A stretch of DNA of 64,000 nt from Aerococcaceae bacterium DSM 111176 (GTDB taxonomy: Bacteria > Bacillota > Bacilli > Lactobacillales > Aerococcaceae), in assembly GCA_015863215.1 (NCBI GenBank), contig JACBXN010000001.1, forward strand, positions 62,001 to 126,000, written 5' to 3'. Below are positions 10,300 through 18,428 of this stretch, in pieces (the first letter of the stretch is position 1; every line of letters starts with the position of its first letter). A program made the translations under genes and the position numbers. The notes below the pieces were generated by a model. The model saw nothing but the letters and a program-made list of their open reading frames with translations, made no database searches and was not told the DNA's origin.

Positions 10300-10317
10300 G
10301 TGAAACATTTGTTTCAC
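10300..10317. promoter_or_regulatory. Everted parS half-sites upstream of rsmG
   Basis: GTGAAACATTTGTTTCAC contains the two halves of the consensus parS (TGTTTCAC and GTGAAACA) in swapped order with a 2-base spacer. It is 20 bases before the rsmG start. ParB or Noc binding here is unproven; a hairpin in the rsmG leader is the alternative. Confidence 0.4.
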
Positions 10318-10477
10318 GCTCTCTATACTTTAACTTAAAAACGCTTGATATTCAATCTTAGTGACCACTTTTTCAAAAGTATTTATCACAATTTCTCTCT
10401 GCGATTTAATATCCAAGACAAGACAATTAAGCAACTCTTTGTTAAACTAAAGGCATCAGAAAACAGGAGGATTATTC

Positions 10478-11305
10478 ATGAAAATCATTTCTTGGAATAT
10501 CGATTCATTTAACGCCGCATTAACGAGTGATTCAGCGCGTGCTGAAATGTCCAGAGCCGTACTAGACACCATTGAGAGTTACGAACCCGATGTTATTGCG
10601 ATTCAAGAGACAAAATTATCAGCAAAAGGCCCAACAAAAAAACACCTACAAATTTTAGAGGAACGCGTGCCACATTATAATATCCATTGGACCAGCTCAG
10701 TTGAACCTGCTCGTAAAGGATATGCTGGAACAATGTTCTTAGTGCGTGAACATTTAAATCCAGAGGTATCGCGCCCAGAAATCAGTGCACCGGACACAAT
10801 GGACCATGAAGGACGCATCATGACTTTAGAGTTTGACGACTTCTATATCACACAAGTGTATACACCAAATGCTGGCCGTGATTTAGTAAGGTTAGAATTA
10901 CGTCAAGAATGGGACCGTCAATATGCGCACTATTTAGCCGAATTAGATGCGAAGAAACCAGTTATCGCAACCGGCGACTTCAACGTAGCGCATCATGAAA
11001 TTGACTTAGCTCATCCTAACAACAACCGCCGCTCAGCTGGCTTTACCGACGAAGAGCGCGAGGGCTTCACTAACCTACTTAACCGTGGATTCACGGATAC
11101 ATTTCGTCATATTCACGGAGATGTTGAAGGGGTTTATACTTGGTGGGCACAAATTGCCAAAACAAGTAAAATCAACAACTCTGGGTGGAGAATTGATTAT
11201 TTCCTAGTCAGCGACCGTATTAAAGACCAAGTACTGAAATCTGAAATGATCGATTCAGGACCAAGACAAGATCATACACCGATATTGTTGGAAGTAGAGT
11301 TTTAA
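10478..11305 (+). CDS. Exonuclease III family DNA repair nuclease (AP endonuclease)
   Basis: A 275-residue endonuclease/exonuclease/phosphatase-fold enzyme expected to cut abasic sites and repair 3' ends. The metal and catalytic motifs are in order: SWNID (5-9), IQETK near 45, GDFNVAH near 168 and QDHTPI near 265. It begins 13 bases after AGGAGGATTATTC and is transcribed away from rsmG. It resembles the ExoA branch of Lactobacillales. Monocistronic, with a terminator shortly after. Confidence 0.9.
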   Translation: MKIISWNIDSFNAALTSDSARAEMSRAVLDTIESYEPDVIAIQETKLSAKGPTKKHLQILEERVPHYNIHWTSSVEPARKGYAGTMFLVREHLNPEVSRPEISAPDTMDHEGRIMTLEFDDFYITQVYTPNAGRDLVRLELRQEWDRQYAHYLAELDAKKPVIATGDFNVAHHEIDLAHPNNNRRSAGFTDEEREGFTNLLNRGFTDTFRHIHGDVEGVYTWWAQIAKTSKINNSGWRIDYFLVSDRIKDQVLKSEMIDSGPRQDHTPILLEVEF

Positions 11306-11321
11306 TGACATTTATAAAAGG

Positions 11322-11348
11322 AAAAGGGCTCGCATTGAGCCCTTTTTG
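11322..11348. terminator. Terminator between exonuclease gene and nnrD (probably bidirectional)
   Basis: A 9-bp stem AAAGGGCTC (11323-11331) with GAGCCCTTT (11337-11345) is followed by TT on the plus strand. On the minus strand it reads into TTTTCCTTTT. It separates two convergent genes. Confidence 0.78.
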
Positions 11349-11360
11349 TGTTGGATAAAA

Positions 11361-12215
11361 TCAGTGCTCTTTCTCATTCACCAACTGCTTCATCACTATC
11401 GGAAAGTGTTTGGAAACTAAGGTAGGCAACGTGACGTAATGCGTTTCAGCTAATATATCGGCAGTATGAGAATGGATAAAGACAGCAGATAAAACTGCTT
11501 TATCAAAATCTTCTGGGGCAAATTGACCGATGAAGCTGGCTATAATTCCTGTTAATGTATCTCCCATCCCACCTGTTGCTTGGCTGGGATTGCCTGAGGT
11601 GTTTTCATAAACTTGATTACCTATAATTACTTTCGTTGGTGCGCCCTTTGCGATCAAGGTTGCGTTGTGATGTTTTGTATGTTTGATAAATTCTGATTCA
11701 GTGGCTACGTCACTGAGTTTGACCCTCATCACTCGCTCCCATTCGCCTGCATGGGGTGTCATGATTAGTTTGGCTTTTGTGAGATTCCGCCATTCGTCTA
11801 ATTTTTGACTATATAGGGTTAAGGCATCTGCGTCTAATATGATTGTTTGACTTGGATCGGAGTTGGTTAAGATTTCCTCTACCCTACTCTCCCCGCGTTG
11901 GTCTAGTCCTAGACCTGGTCCGATGACGATGACATTGACTTTTGGAAGTATGTCTTGAATGTCGGTGTCGTTATTTAAATCGAGATACATTGCTTCGGGA
12001 ACGTGACTGTGTAGGGCTGTTTGGTTAATTTGAGGGGTTGCGACGGTGACGAGTCCGGCGCCACTATAGAGTGCGGCCAAGGCTGCCATGATGATGGCAC
12101 CCCCTTTATTCTCATTTCCACCTATGAGTAAGACGTGTCCTAATTTATTTTTGTAAGTTGTTTGGTCACGTACGGGCAACCAGTCGATTACTTGGTCTTT
12201 TATAATGTATTTCAT
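11361..12215 (-). CDS. nnrD: ADP/ATP-dependent NAD(P)H-hydrate dehydratase
   Basis: A 284-residue ribokinase-like enzyme that repairs hydrated NAD(P)H. It has an N-terminal HVLLIGGNENKGG segment near 28, MTPHAGEWERV near 150, and the anion-hole/catalytic region GGMGDTLTGI near 218, where the Asp is the catalytic base of the family. The NnrE epimerase domain that is fused in some bacteria is absent, so this is the stand-alone dehydratase. Convergent with the exonuclease gene. Confidence 0.92.
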   Translation of the reverse strand: MKYIIKDQVIDWLPVRDQTTYKNKLGHVLLIGGNENKGGAIIMAALAALYSGAGLVTVATPQINQTALHSHVPEAMYLDLNNDTDIQDILPKVNVIVIGPGLGLDQRGESRVEEILTNSDPSQTIILDADALTLYSQKLDEWRNLTKAKLIMTPHAGEWERVMRVKLSDVATESEFIKHTKHHNATLIAKGAPTKVIIGNQVYENTSGNPSQATGGMGDTLTGIIASFIGQFAPEDFDKAVLSAVFIHSHTADILAETHYVTLPTLVSKHFPIVMKQLVNEKEH

Positions 12216-12312
12216 TTTGTCACCTGCTTCTTTTATATTAATTGAGCGATTTCTCTAACATAGTGGTGTATATTCTGATACACTCATTATAAATAATATT
12301 AGGAGGATTTAC

Positions 12313-13230
12313 ATGAAGCACGAGACATTTTATTTATATGAAGATCGTAAAGAGGTTACGTTAACGACTTATTTACTAGAACCTACCTCTGAAATTTCGG
12401 GTGGTGCTGAGCGTCCACTCGTTTTAATTTGTCCTGGGGGAGGTTATTTATATACTTCAGACCGTGAAGCGGAGCCAGTTGCGTTAGCATTTAATGCGAT
12501 GGGTTATCATGCTGCGGTGCTGAGATATTCGACATATTTTGGTACGAAAGATAAGATCGATTCAAAGGCGGATATTCAACCAGATGCGGGCAAATTATTC
12601 CCGCAACCGATGATTGAAATTGCGATGGCGTTTGAATTAATTCATAGTTATAGTAATGAATGGAATGTTGATCCTCAAACAATTGGTTTATGTGGCTTCT
12701 CTGCGGGTGGGCATAATGTGAGTATGTATGCGACGCATTGGCATAAATCAATCATTCAAAACGCCACGCAATTGAAGAAGAAAGCATTACGTCCAGCCTT
12801 CTTAATTAGCGGATATGGTCTACTTGACCTTGAATTTGCGATGTCAGAGGCTTACCGTAGTGAAGATCCCGCTCAGTTGGAAATAGCGAATAAATTACTT
12901 CTTGCGACAACGGGTCAGAGTATGGCATCGAATGATGATTTGCAGAAATTATCACCGGTTAATGCAGTTTCGAAGAATACGCCTCCTACCTTCTTATGGG
13001 CAACAAGTGAAGATAAAGTGGTTAATCCTCAGGATACTGCACAAATGGCGGTCAGTTTAGCCCGTGAAGGAGTACCGTTTGAAATGCATATTTATGAAGA
13101 AGGGCCACATGGCTTGTCTGCTGCAAATTACGGGAGTGCCAACGCAGTAAATCACTTGAATACTCGTGCAAATCAGTGGTTGCGTGAAGTTGAACAATGG
13201 TTAAGCCAGCATATTTCCTTTGAACTATAA
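12313..13230 (+). CDS. Alpha/beta hydrolase, esterase-like
   Basis: A 305-residue cytosolic serine hydrolase resembling carbohydrate/acetyl esterases. The oxyanion motif is CPGGGYL near residue 43, the nucleophile elbow GFSAGG near 134, the acid Asp in SEDKVVNPQD near 237 and the catalytic His in EEGPHGLS near 265. There is no signal peptide. The substrate is unknown; deacetylation of sugars or xenobiotic esters is plausible. AGGAGG lies 7 bases before the ATG. It is a single gene ending at a bidirectional terminator. Confidence 0.82.
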   Translation: MKHETFYLYEDRKEVTLTTYLLEPTSEISGGAERPLVLICPGGGYLYTSDREAEPVALAFNAMGYHAAVLRYSTYFGTKDKIDSKADIQPDAGKLFPQPMIEIAMAFELIHSYSNEWNVDPQTIGLCGFSAGGHNVSMYATHWHKSIIQNATQLKKKALRPAFLISGYGLLDLEFAMSEAYRSEDPAQLEIANKLLLATTGQSMASNDDLQKLSPVNAVSKNTPPTFLWATSEDKVVNPQDTAQMAVSLAREGVPFEMHIYEEGPHGLSAANYGSANAVNHLNTRANQWLREVEQWLSQHISFEL

Positions 13231-13240
13231 TTATTTAATT

Positions 13241-13288
13241 AAAAAGCGTCCTAATTTGAGAGTAGTGTGTTCTCAAATTAGGACGCTT
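13241..13288. terminator. Bidirectional terminator between hydrolase gene and adcB
   Basis: A perfect 18-bp stem (13244-13261 with 13271-13288), 9-base loop, A-rich on the left and T-rich on the right. It serves convergent transcripts from both sides. Confidence 0.85.
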
Positions 13289-13295
13289 ATTATAT

Positions 13296-14126
13296 TTAGT
13301 CATTATTTAACTTATTTCTCAACCAAATCGAAAACTGTGTTCCGACTGACACAAGAATAAAGATGACGATGAAATTCATTGTGATCGTCGCACCTGGTGG
13401 TGTGTCGAAGTAAAATGAGATGGTAATCCCTGCGAATATACCGATCGCATTGATAATAATTCCAATAATAATCGCTTGTGTGAAACTCTTGGAAATTTTA
13501 ATGGCGGTTGCGGATGGAATGACGATTAACGCTGATACGAGTAGGGCTCCAACAATCGGCATCATGATACTTATTGCTACCCCTGTTATGACAGAGAAGA
13601 TAATCGACATCATACGTACAGGTAAGCCTGCTGTAAAGGCTGTATCTTCATCAAAACTCATAACGAATAACGGTTTTCTGAATATGACGTAGAGTGCGAT
13701 TACGGTAATTGCTAAAACAATTAAAAGCGTAACTTCTTGAGGTGAAATTAGTATAATTGACCCAAATAAATACTGATCTAATTTAAAGTTCGCTTGATTC
13801 GGACTAAAGCTGGCGAGTATTAAGGCGAGTGCCATCCCTGCTGACATCATTATCGCAACGGATAATTCTGAGAAATTACGGTAGGCAACTCTTAGATATT
13901 CAATTAATACTGAGGCGATTACTACGACAATTAATGTCGCTATCGTTGGATTCCATTGTAGTAACATCCCGAGTGCTACCCCAGTTAATGAAATATGAGA
14001 AAGGGTGTCCGATAAGAGTGATTGTCTTCGTAAAATTAAGAGTAGTCCTAGAATAGGTGTGATGAGTGACATCGCAGCGCCTGCTATGAACGCGCGCTGG
14101 ATGAAGTCATACTGAAGCATCTCCAA
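13296..14126 (-). CDS. adcB: Zinc ABC transporter permease
   Basis: A 276-residue integral membrane protein with about eight hydrophobic helices, of the ABC-3 metal permease family, forming the channel of the AdcABC zinc importer. The start is ambiguous: a TTG at 14126 has ideal spacing from GGAGG, while an ATG at 14120 is 13 bases from it. It overlaps the end of adcC by 43 bases, implying translational coupling. Zinc rather than manganese is inferred from the His-rich AdcA and the AdcC-type ATPase. Confidence 0.9.
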   Translation of the reverse strand: MEMLQYDFIQRAFIAGAAMSLITPILGLLLILRRQSLLSDTLSHISLTGVALGMLLQWNPTIATLIVVVIASVLIEYLRVAYRNFSELSVAIMMSAGMALALILASFSPNQANFKLDQYLFGSIILISPQEVTLLIVLAITVIALYVIFRKPLFVMSFDEDTAFTAGLPVRMMSIIFSVITGVAISIMMPIVGALLVSALIVIPSATAIKISKSFTQAIIIGIIINAIGIFAGITISFYFDTPPGATITMNFIVIFILVSVGTQFSIWLRNKLNND

Positions 14127-14779
14127 GGCACACCCTCCTCTCTAATTAAACGCACTTCACGGTCGTAGAAGCCTTCCATTTCTGAATCGGCATGAGTGAC
14201 CATTAAAATGGATTTACCATGTTTATTTGTTAAGTGACGCAATAAACGATAAAATGAGCGGCGTGATTTGATATCCATCCCAGTTGTCGGTTCATCGAGG
14301 ATAAATATATCTGGGTCCATCGAGAAAACACGCGCTAAACTGATTCGTTGCTTCTGTCCACCCGATAATTCACCAATTAATTTATCCTTATGTTGTAGCA
14401 TATCAACGGATTCCAAAGCCTTTTTGACATGCTCTCGGTCAGTATCATCGAGTTTCTTAAACCAACGCCCTCTTGGATAACGTCCTGATTCGACGAATCT
14501 TTGAACCGTACTTGGGAATCCGGCATTAAATCCTGAGATGTTTTGTGGAACATACCCGATGGATAATGGTTCTCCCTTAGCATTGGTTTTACTGATTTCT
14601 ACTGCTCCGGTCGCTGGACTTAATAAGCCTAGGATATTCTTTAATAGCGTTGACTTTGCTGCGCCATTTTCGCCTGTTAAGATGACAAACTCCTCTGGTT
14701 TCAGTTCAAAATTAACATCATTCAATACCTTTTCATTATCATAGTAAAATGATAAATCACGAACCTTAATCAAATCCAC
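14084..14779 (-). CDS. adcC: Zinc ABC transporter ATP-binding protein
   Basis: A 231-residue ABC ATPase energising zinc uptake. The Walker A reads GENGAAKST, with Ala for the last Gly, a variant I recall from streptococcal AdcC. The signature is LSGGQKQR near 138 and Walker B is FILDEPTTGMD near 157. The C-terminal VPWRCF segment also matches AdcC. It starts at GTG 14779, 7 bases from AAGGAG. The gene order adcA-adcC-adcB is on one strand. Confidence 0.93.
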   Translation of the reverse strand: MDLIKVRDLSFYYDNEKVLNDVNFELKPEEFVILTGENGAAKSTLLKNILGLLSPATGAVEISKTNAKGEPLSIGYVPQNISGFNAGFPSTVQRFVESGRYPRGRWFKKLDDTDREHVKKALESVDMLQHKDKLIGELSGGQKQRISLARVFSMDPDIFILDEPTTGMDIKSRRSFYRLLRHLTNKHGKSILMVTHADSEMEGFYDREVRLIREEGVPWRCFSMTSSSARS

Positions 14780-14840
14780 GCGCTCACTCCTTTATCTATT
14801 TAATAGTACTATTTTAGCAGACTTTTGAAAAAATAATAGT

Positions 14841-15821
14841 TTATTGATTACTCTTTAATTGCTCTAAGTTTTGACGCATCACTGAAAAGTAATCCTCGCC
14901 CTCTGGAACAATTTCCAGTGTGCTTAATGGTTTTAATTCAGCGTCATTGCTTGTTGCGACGGTTTGTGCGATCGTATTATCTCCAAATGGGTCGACATAA
15001 ATAACTTTGACATCATGCTCTTGTACAAAGTCTTGCATGGTTGCTAATGTTTCTGCACTCGGTTCTTGCGTTGTTGAAAGTCCTGCAATTGATTCTTGGT
15101 GTAAATCATAAGCATGCGTTAAATAACCGAACGCCGCATGTTGAACCACAATTGTGCGATTTTCTAAGTCTTGTAGACCTTCTTGATATTCCGTATGTAA
15201 TTGAGTTAATTCTTCGATTAAAGCAGTTGTATTTTCAGTATATGCATCTGCATTGTCTGGGTCTACCTCAATTAACGCATCACGAACATTTTCTGCTTGT
15301 TGTGCATAAGTCACAGGATCTAACCATGTGTGGGGGTCATATTCGTGTGAATGGCCTTCGTGGTCATGACCTTCTTCTTCGGCATGCTCTTCGTGCTCGT
15401 GGTCGTGGTCTTCTTCATGGTTGTGCTCTTCTTCACTATGATCATGGTCATGGTCGCCTGTTGAACCAGATAATAATTCGATACCTTCAGTTGATTCTTG
15501 AACTTTTGTTTCATTCGTATCGATTAAAGTTAGTAAGTCTTGGACAAAAAATTCCATTTCGTCGTCTTGGTAAATAAATAGATCTGATTCTTGAACTTCA
15601 CCTGAATCACGTGCACTCACTTCGTAAGAATGGGCATCTTCGCCACCATCTAATAACATTGAAACATCCGCATTATCTCCAGCAATTTCTGATGCTAGGA
15701 AGTATACCGGATAGAAAGTTGTTTTCACTTGGATTTTGTCTTGAGCTTGTACCTCTGTTCCAAATGCTAAACTTGATAATAGCACAGCCAGCGTTGTTGC
15801 AGCCTTCATCCATTTTTTCAT
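14841..15821 (-). CDS. adcA: Zinc-binding protein AdcA/ZnuA (no lipobox)
   Basis: A 326-residue cluster A-I binding protein that captures Zn2+ outside the cell. It has metal-site histidines, including the HTWLDP segment, and a His/Asp/Glu-rich loop (about 125-165) with repeated DHDH and EEH units, typical of zinc receptors. The N-terminal signal peptide ends in VQAQ and has no cysteine, unlike normal lipoprotein AdcA of Gram-positives. The ZinT-like C-terminal domain of streptococcal AdcA is missing. Transcribed first in the operon from a promoter covered by a Zur-like box. Confidence 0.93.
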   Translation of the reverse strand: MKKWMKAATTLAVLLSSLAFGTEVQAQDKIQVKTTFYPVYFLASEIAGDNADVSMLLDGGEDAHSYEVSARDSGEVQESDLFIYQDDEMEFFVQDLLTLIDTNETKVQESTEGIELLSGSTGDHDHDHSEEEHNHEEDHDHEHEEHAEEEGHDHEGHSHEYDPHTWLDPVTYAQQAENVRDALIEVDPDNADAYTENTTALIEELTQLHTEYQEGLQDLENRTIVVQHAAFGYLTHAYDLHQESIAGLSTTQEPSAETLATMQDFVQEHDVKVIYVDPFGDNTIAQTVATSNDAELKPLSTLEIVPEGEDYFSVMRQNLEQLKSNQ

Positions 15822-15841
15822 GTCATTTCTCCTTTTTCTGT

Positions 15842-15893
15842 AAATAGTAACAGTTACTATTTGGATATTACGCTAATACTTTTTAACTGTCAA
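15842..15893 (-). promoter_or_regulatory. adcA promoter with Zur-like operator
   Basis: On the minus strand TTGACA (15888-15893) and TAATAT (15865-15870) are spaced by exactly 17 bases. Just downstream, arms AAATAGTAAC and GTTACTATTT flank a single base (15842-15862), a perfect 10-1-10 palindrome over the expected start point. It resembles the Bacillus Zur box (AAATCGTAAT-n-ATTACGATTT) more than the AdcR box, which has a two-base centre. Zinc-dependent repression is inferred. Confidence 0.8.
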
Positions 15894-15916
15894 GTAATGT
15901 TTTGATATTTCTTCAA

Positions 15917-15948
15917 AATAAATACGCATCGTTTGTTTCACGATGCGT
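15917..15948 (-). terminator. Terminator of the GTPase gene
   Basis: A 9-bp stem ACGCATCGT (15924-15932) with ACGATGCGT (15940-15948) lies 5 bases past the stop codon and is followed by ATTTATTTT on the minus strand. The T-run is weak. Confidence 0.6.
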
Positions 15949-15953
15949 TTGTA

Positions 15954-17153
15954 CTATTTAAGAAATTGATCTGTCCATTCATTTAAAATGGTTTCTTTGA
16001 ATGAATCTGGGAAAAAGTCAGAAAAATAGTCTAATTGTTCTTTAAAACTTAAGTTCATCGTTTTTTGAATTTCCACTAAGGGGAGATCACGGCCTGAAAT
16101 TTCTGCTTGAGCGATAAATTTTAGCACATCGATGTAACTATAGGCAAGAGTCATTGTTAAAATACTCGCAGTGGCTCCACTGATAGCTCCTCCGGTAATA
16201 GTTCCTAAACCAGGTACTAATTTGAAAATTTGACTGACAATATATTTACCCGCTGCTGTTGCACCTCCAGTACCGCCAATTCCTGCGATGATACTGACTA
16301 TTTGGGACTTATTCAAAGAAAGTCCAAAGATAGAGGTAATGTGGGCTAACATACCAATTTGCATTGGAATTAAGATTGCTGAATCGGCAATTGGGATTGG
16401 TGTAAAGCCAACACCAAATGACCCTCTAATATAACGGCGCGCCCAACTTCTAGCATCCTTTACCTTGCGGTCTAAATCTATCTGTTGGGCATTAATAAAA
16501 GCCTTTTGTACCGAATCAGGGATGATTTTCAAAGATAAATCAACTAAATCTTGTAATCCATGGCTTGGAATATATTGTTCCCCTTGGATTAAATAAGGCT
16601 TGGCTAAGACTGGGACGATTCCTTTAACAGGTAAGTCCATTTCTTTGAGGTAATTAACGAACTCATTGCTCTCTTGACCTAAGTATTGTGTGAGGACAAT
16701 AACAACAGGGATATGTTCAGATAAAGCTTCGATCAGTTCAATTTCAAAGGGTTCAATACGCGCCATGATGCTATTGATACAATAATATGCAACATCAATG
16801 CTCTCGCGTTGGCCCTTATCTTTTTGTGTTTTTATTAAATTATTTAAGCTCTTCAACACTTCGACTTGAGCTTCTGGTGTTAATTCCAGTCCTTTTGTAT
16901 CGTATAAAGTTAATGGAATGCCTTCCTTACTAATACGCTCAATTGATTGTGTGACTGGTTTACCGACCCCTGTTTCAGCGATATTATCACGGAATAAGGC
17001 ATTGATCAGCGTACTCTTACCTGAACCTGTCTTTCCTGCTACGATAATATTGATGGGTTCCATTTTATCAACTTGTCGCTGTGTTTGAGCTACTAAGTCA
17101 TCGGCATATTCTTTATTGACGGCTGTATTTTTAAATCGATCAAACAACTTCAA
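15954..17153 (-). CDS. Membrane-associated GTPase (Era-like/DUF697 type)
   Basis: A 399-residue protein with an N-terminal TRAFAC GTPase domain: G1 AGKTGSGKST near residue 40, G3 DTKG near 88, and a degenerate G4 (LTQY) near 155. The C-terminal half (about 235-350) is hydrophobic with Gly/Ala-rich helices like the DUF697 domain of YcjF-type proteins, suggesting membrane association. It starts at TTG 17153, 7 bases from GGGGAG. The metallopeptidase gene lies 14 bases upstream, so they probably share a transcript. The cellular role is unknown. Confidence 0.75.
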   Translation of the reverse strand: MKLFDRFKNTAVNKEYADDLVAQTQRQVDKMEPINIIVAGKTGSGKSTLINALFRDNIAETGVGKPVTQSIERISKEGIPLTLYDTKGLELTPEAQVEVLKSLNNLIKTQKDKGQRESIDVAYYCINSIMARIEPFEIELIEALSEHIPVVIVLTQYLGQESNEFVNYLKEMDLPVKGIVPVLAKPYLIQGEQYIPSHGLQDLVDLSLKIIPDSVQKAFINAQQIDLDRKVKDARSWARRYIRGSFGVGFTPIPIADSAILIPMQIGMLAHITSIFGLSLNKSQIVSIIAGIGGTGGATAAGKYIVSQIFKLVPGLGTITGGAISGATASILTMTLAYSYIDVLKFIAQAEISGRDLPLVEIQKTMNLSFKEQLDYFSDFFPDSFKETILNEWTDQFLK

Positions 17154-17167
17154 AGTAAAACTCCCCT

Positions 17168-17854
17168 CTAATTATTACGACGACGGGATAGTAATACAAA
17201 TCTCAAGATTTGTAATGCTGTTCCTAATGCCGCCGCAACGTATGTAAATGCTGCTGCACGTAATACTTTTTTAGCAGGTGCAATCTCGTCTTGGGTTAAA
17301 ATTGTACCATCTAAAATCTTCATCGCACGGTTTGATGCGTTAAATTCTACAGGAAGAGTCACTAGTTGGAACACTAATACTGCACTAAATGCGATGATCC
17401 CAATGTTTACTAAGCCTGCATAACCTAAAATAAATCCGATAAAAATAAGTGGCATTGATACACGCGACGTAAAGTTGACAATTGGGACTAAGCCAGCACG
17501 CAGGCGCATAAAGCCATAATTATCGGCATCTTGTAAGGCGTGTCCACACTCATGGGCCGCAACCGCAACTGCTGCAACTGATGTGCGGTCATATGTCGCA
17601 TCAGATAAGCGTAAGACTTTATTAGTCGGGTCATAGTGGTCTGTTAAAGAGCCTGATGTGTGTTCAACTGTTACATTATTTATATTATGTGCTCTTAAGA
17701 TGACTTCGGCTGCTTCTTTACCGGTAACTGCTTTGGATGTTTGCCATTCGCTATATTTGTTGAATGTGGAAGTAACCCAACGTTGTGCTAACATTGAAAT
17801 TCCCATGGCGATTAAGATTAAGAAATAGGTATTATCAAATCCATAAAAGTTCAT
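17168..17854 (-). CDS. Membrane zinc metallopeptidase, YugP family
   Basis: A 228-residue integral membrane protein with an N-terminal helix, the zinc-binding motif HECGH near residue 110 and two or three hydrophobic helices in the C-terminal half. This layout fits the neutral zinc metallopeptidase family of Bacillus YugP, whose substrates are unknown. The ATG at 17854 is preferred since the one at 17860 is only 1 base from AAGGAG. First gene of a two-gene unit with the GTPase. Confidence 0.85.
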   Translation of the reverse strand: MNFYGFDNTYFLILIAMGISMLAQRWVTSTFNKYSEWQTSKAVTGKEAAEVILRAHNINNVTVEHTSGSLTDHYDPTNKVLRLSDATYDRTSVAAVAVAAHECGHALQDADNYGFMRLRAGLVPIVNFTSRVSMPLIFIGFILGYAGLVNIGIIAFSAVLVFQLVTLPVEFNASNRAMKILDGTILTQDEIAPAKKVLRAAAFTYVAAALGTALQILRFVLLSRRRNN

Positions 17855-18033
17855 GTTCATTCTCCTTAGTTTATTTTCGTTTTCCTCATTATATCAAATT
17901 TCTCTTCAATACACCTATTATCACACTTTATTCATGTAATTTACACCTTCTTTAGACGGATATGTGGGGTGGTTTGGGTGGTAGCGGGGAGGAGATGCGT
18001 GGATTGTGTATGTACTCGCTGGAATTTACTTTT

Positions 18034-18345
18034 GAGGAGGGTCACGAGTTATGACTCTGCTCAGATTTTACTTTGAGGAGGGTCACGATCTATGACTCTG
18101 CTCAGATTTTACTTTGAGGAGGGTCACGAGTTATGACTCTGCTCAGTTTTCACTTTAAGGAGAGTCGCGATATGTGACTCTGCTCAGCTTTTACTTTGAG
18201 GAGAGTCACGATCTATGACTCTGCTCTATTCTAATTTGGAGGAGGGTCGCGATGTGTGACTCTGCTCTATTCTAATTTGGAGGAGAGTCGCGATGTGTGA
18301 CTCTGCTCTATTCTAATTTGGAGGAGAGTCACGAGTTGGGACACT
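18034..18345. repeat. Tandem dyad array B: eight units at exactly 41 bp
   Basis: Units begin at 18034, 18075, 18116, 18157, 18198, 18239, 18280 and 18321, a constant 41-base pitch without any indel. Each carries opposed GAG-n-AGAGTC and GACTCT-n-CTC arms, with one position always unpaired. Variants such as GGGTC and GTCGC keep pairing through G-U if the plus strand is transcribed. The array fills most of the 574-base gap between yugP and the accC terminator. No coding frame is evident. Confidence 0.9.
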
Positions 18346-18363
18346 TTTAAGAATATCACATAA

Positions 18364-18406
18364 AAAACCCGCCAACTCTCTGTTATATCCAGCTGAGTTG
18401 GCGGGG
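18364..18406 (-). terminator. Terminator of the pxp/acc operon
   Basis: A hairpin pairs CCCGCCAACTC (18368-18378) with GAGTTGGCGGG (18394-18404). On the minus strand it is followed by TTTTTTATGTG. It lies about 25 bases past accC and directly borders array B. Confidence 0.8.
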
Positions 18407-18428
18407 TTATACATGTAATAACTACATC

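Noticed and set aside
14802-14813. AATAGTACTATT palindrome between adcA and adcC as a second Zur site
   Set aside because: Too short, lacks the GTAAC/GTTAC core and is not at a promoter.
15041-15577. A 178-codon plus-strand frame opposite adcA
   Set aside because: Shadow of the His/Asp-rich adcA coding strand; no ribosome site or promoter.
15924-15948. parS-like half-site TGTTTCACG in the GTPase terminator loop
   Set aside because: Only the left half matches; the right part belongs to the terminator stem.
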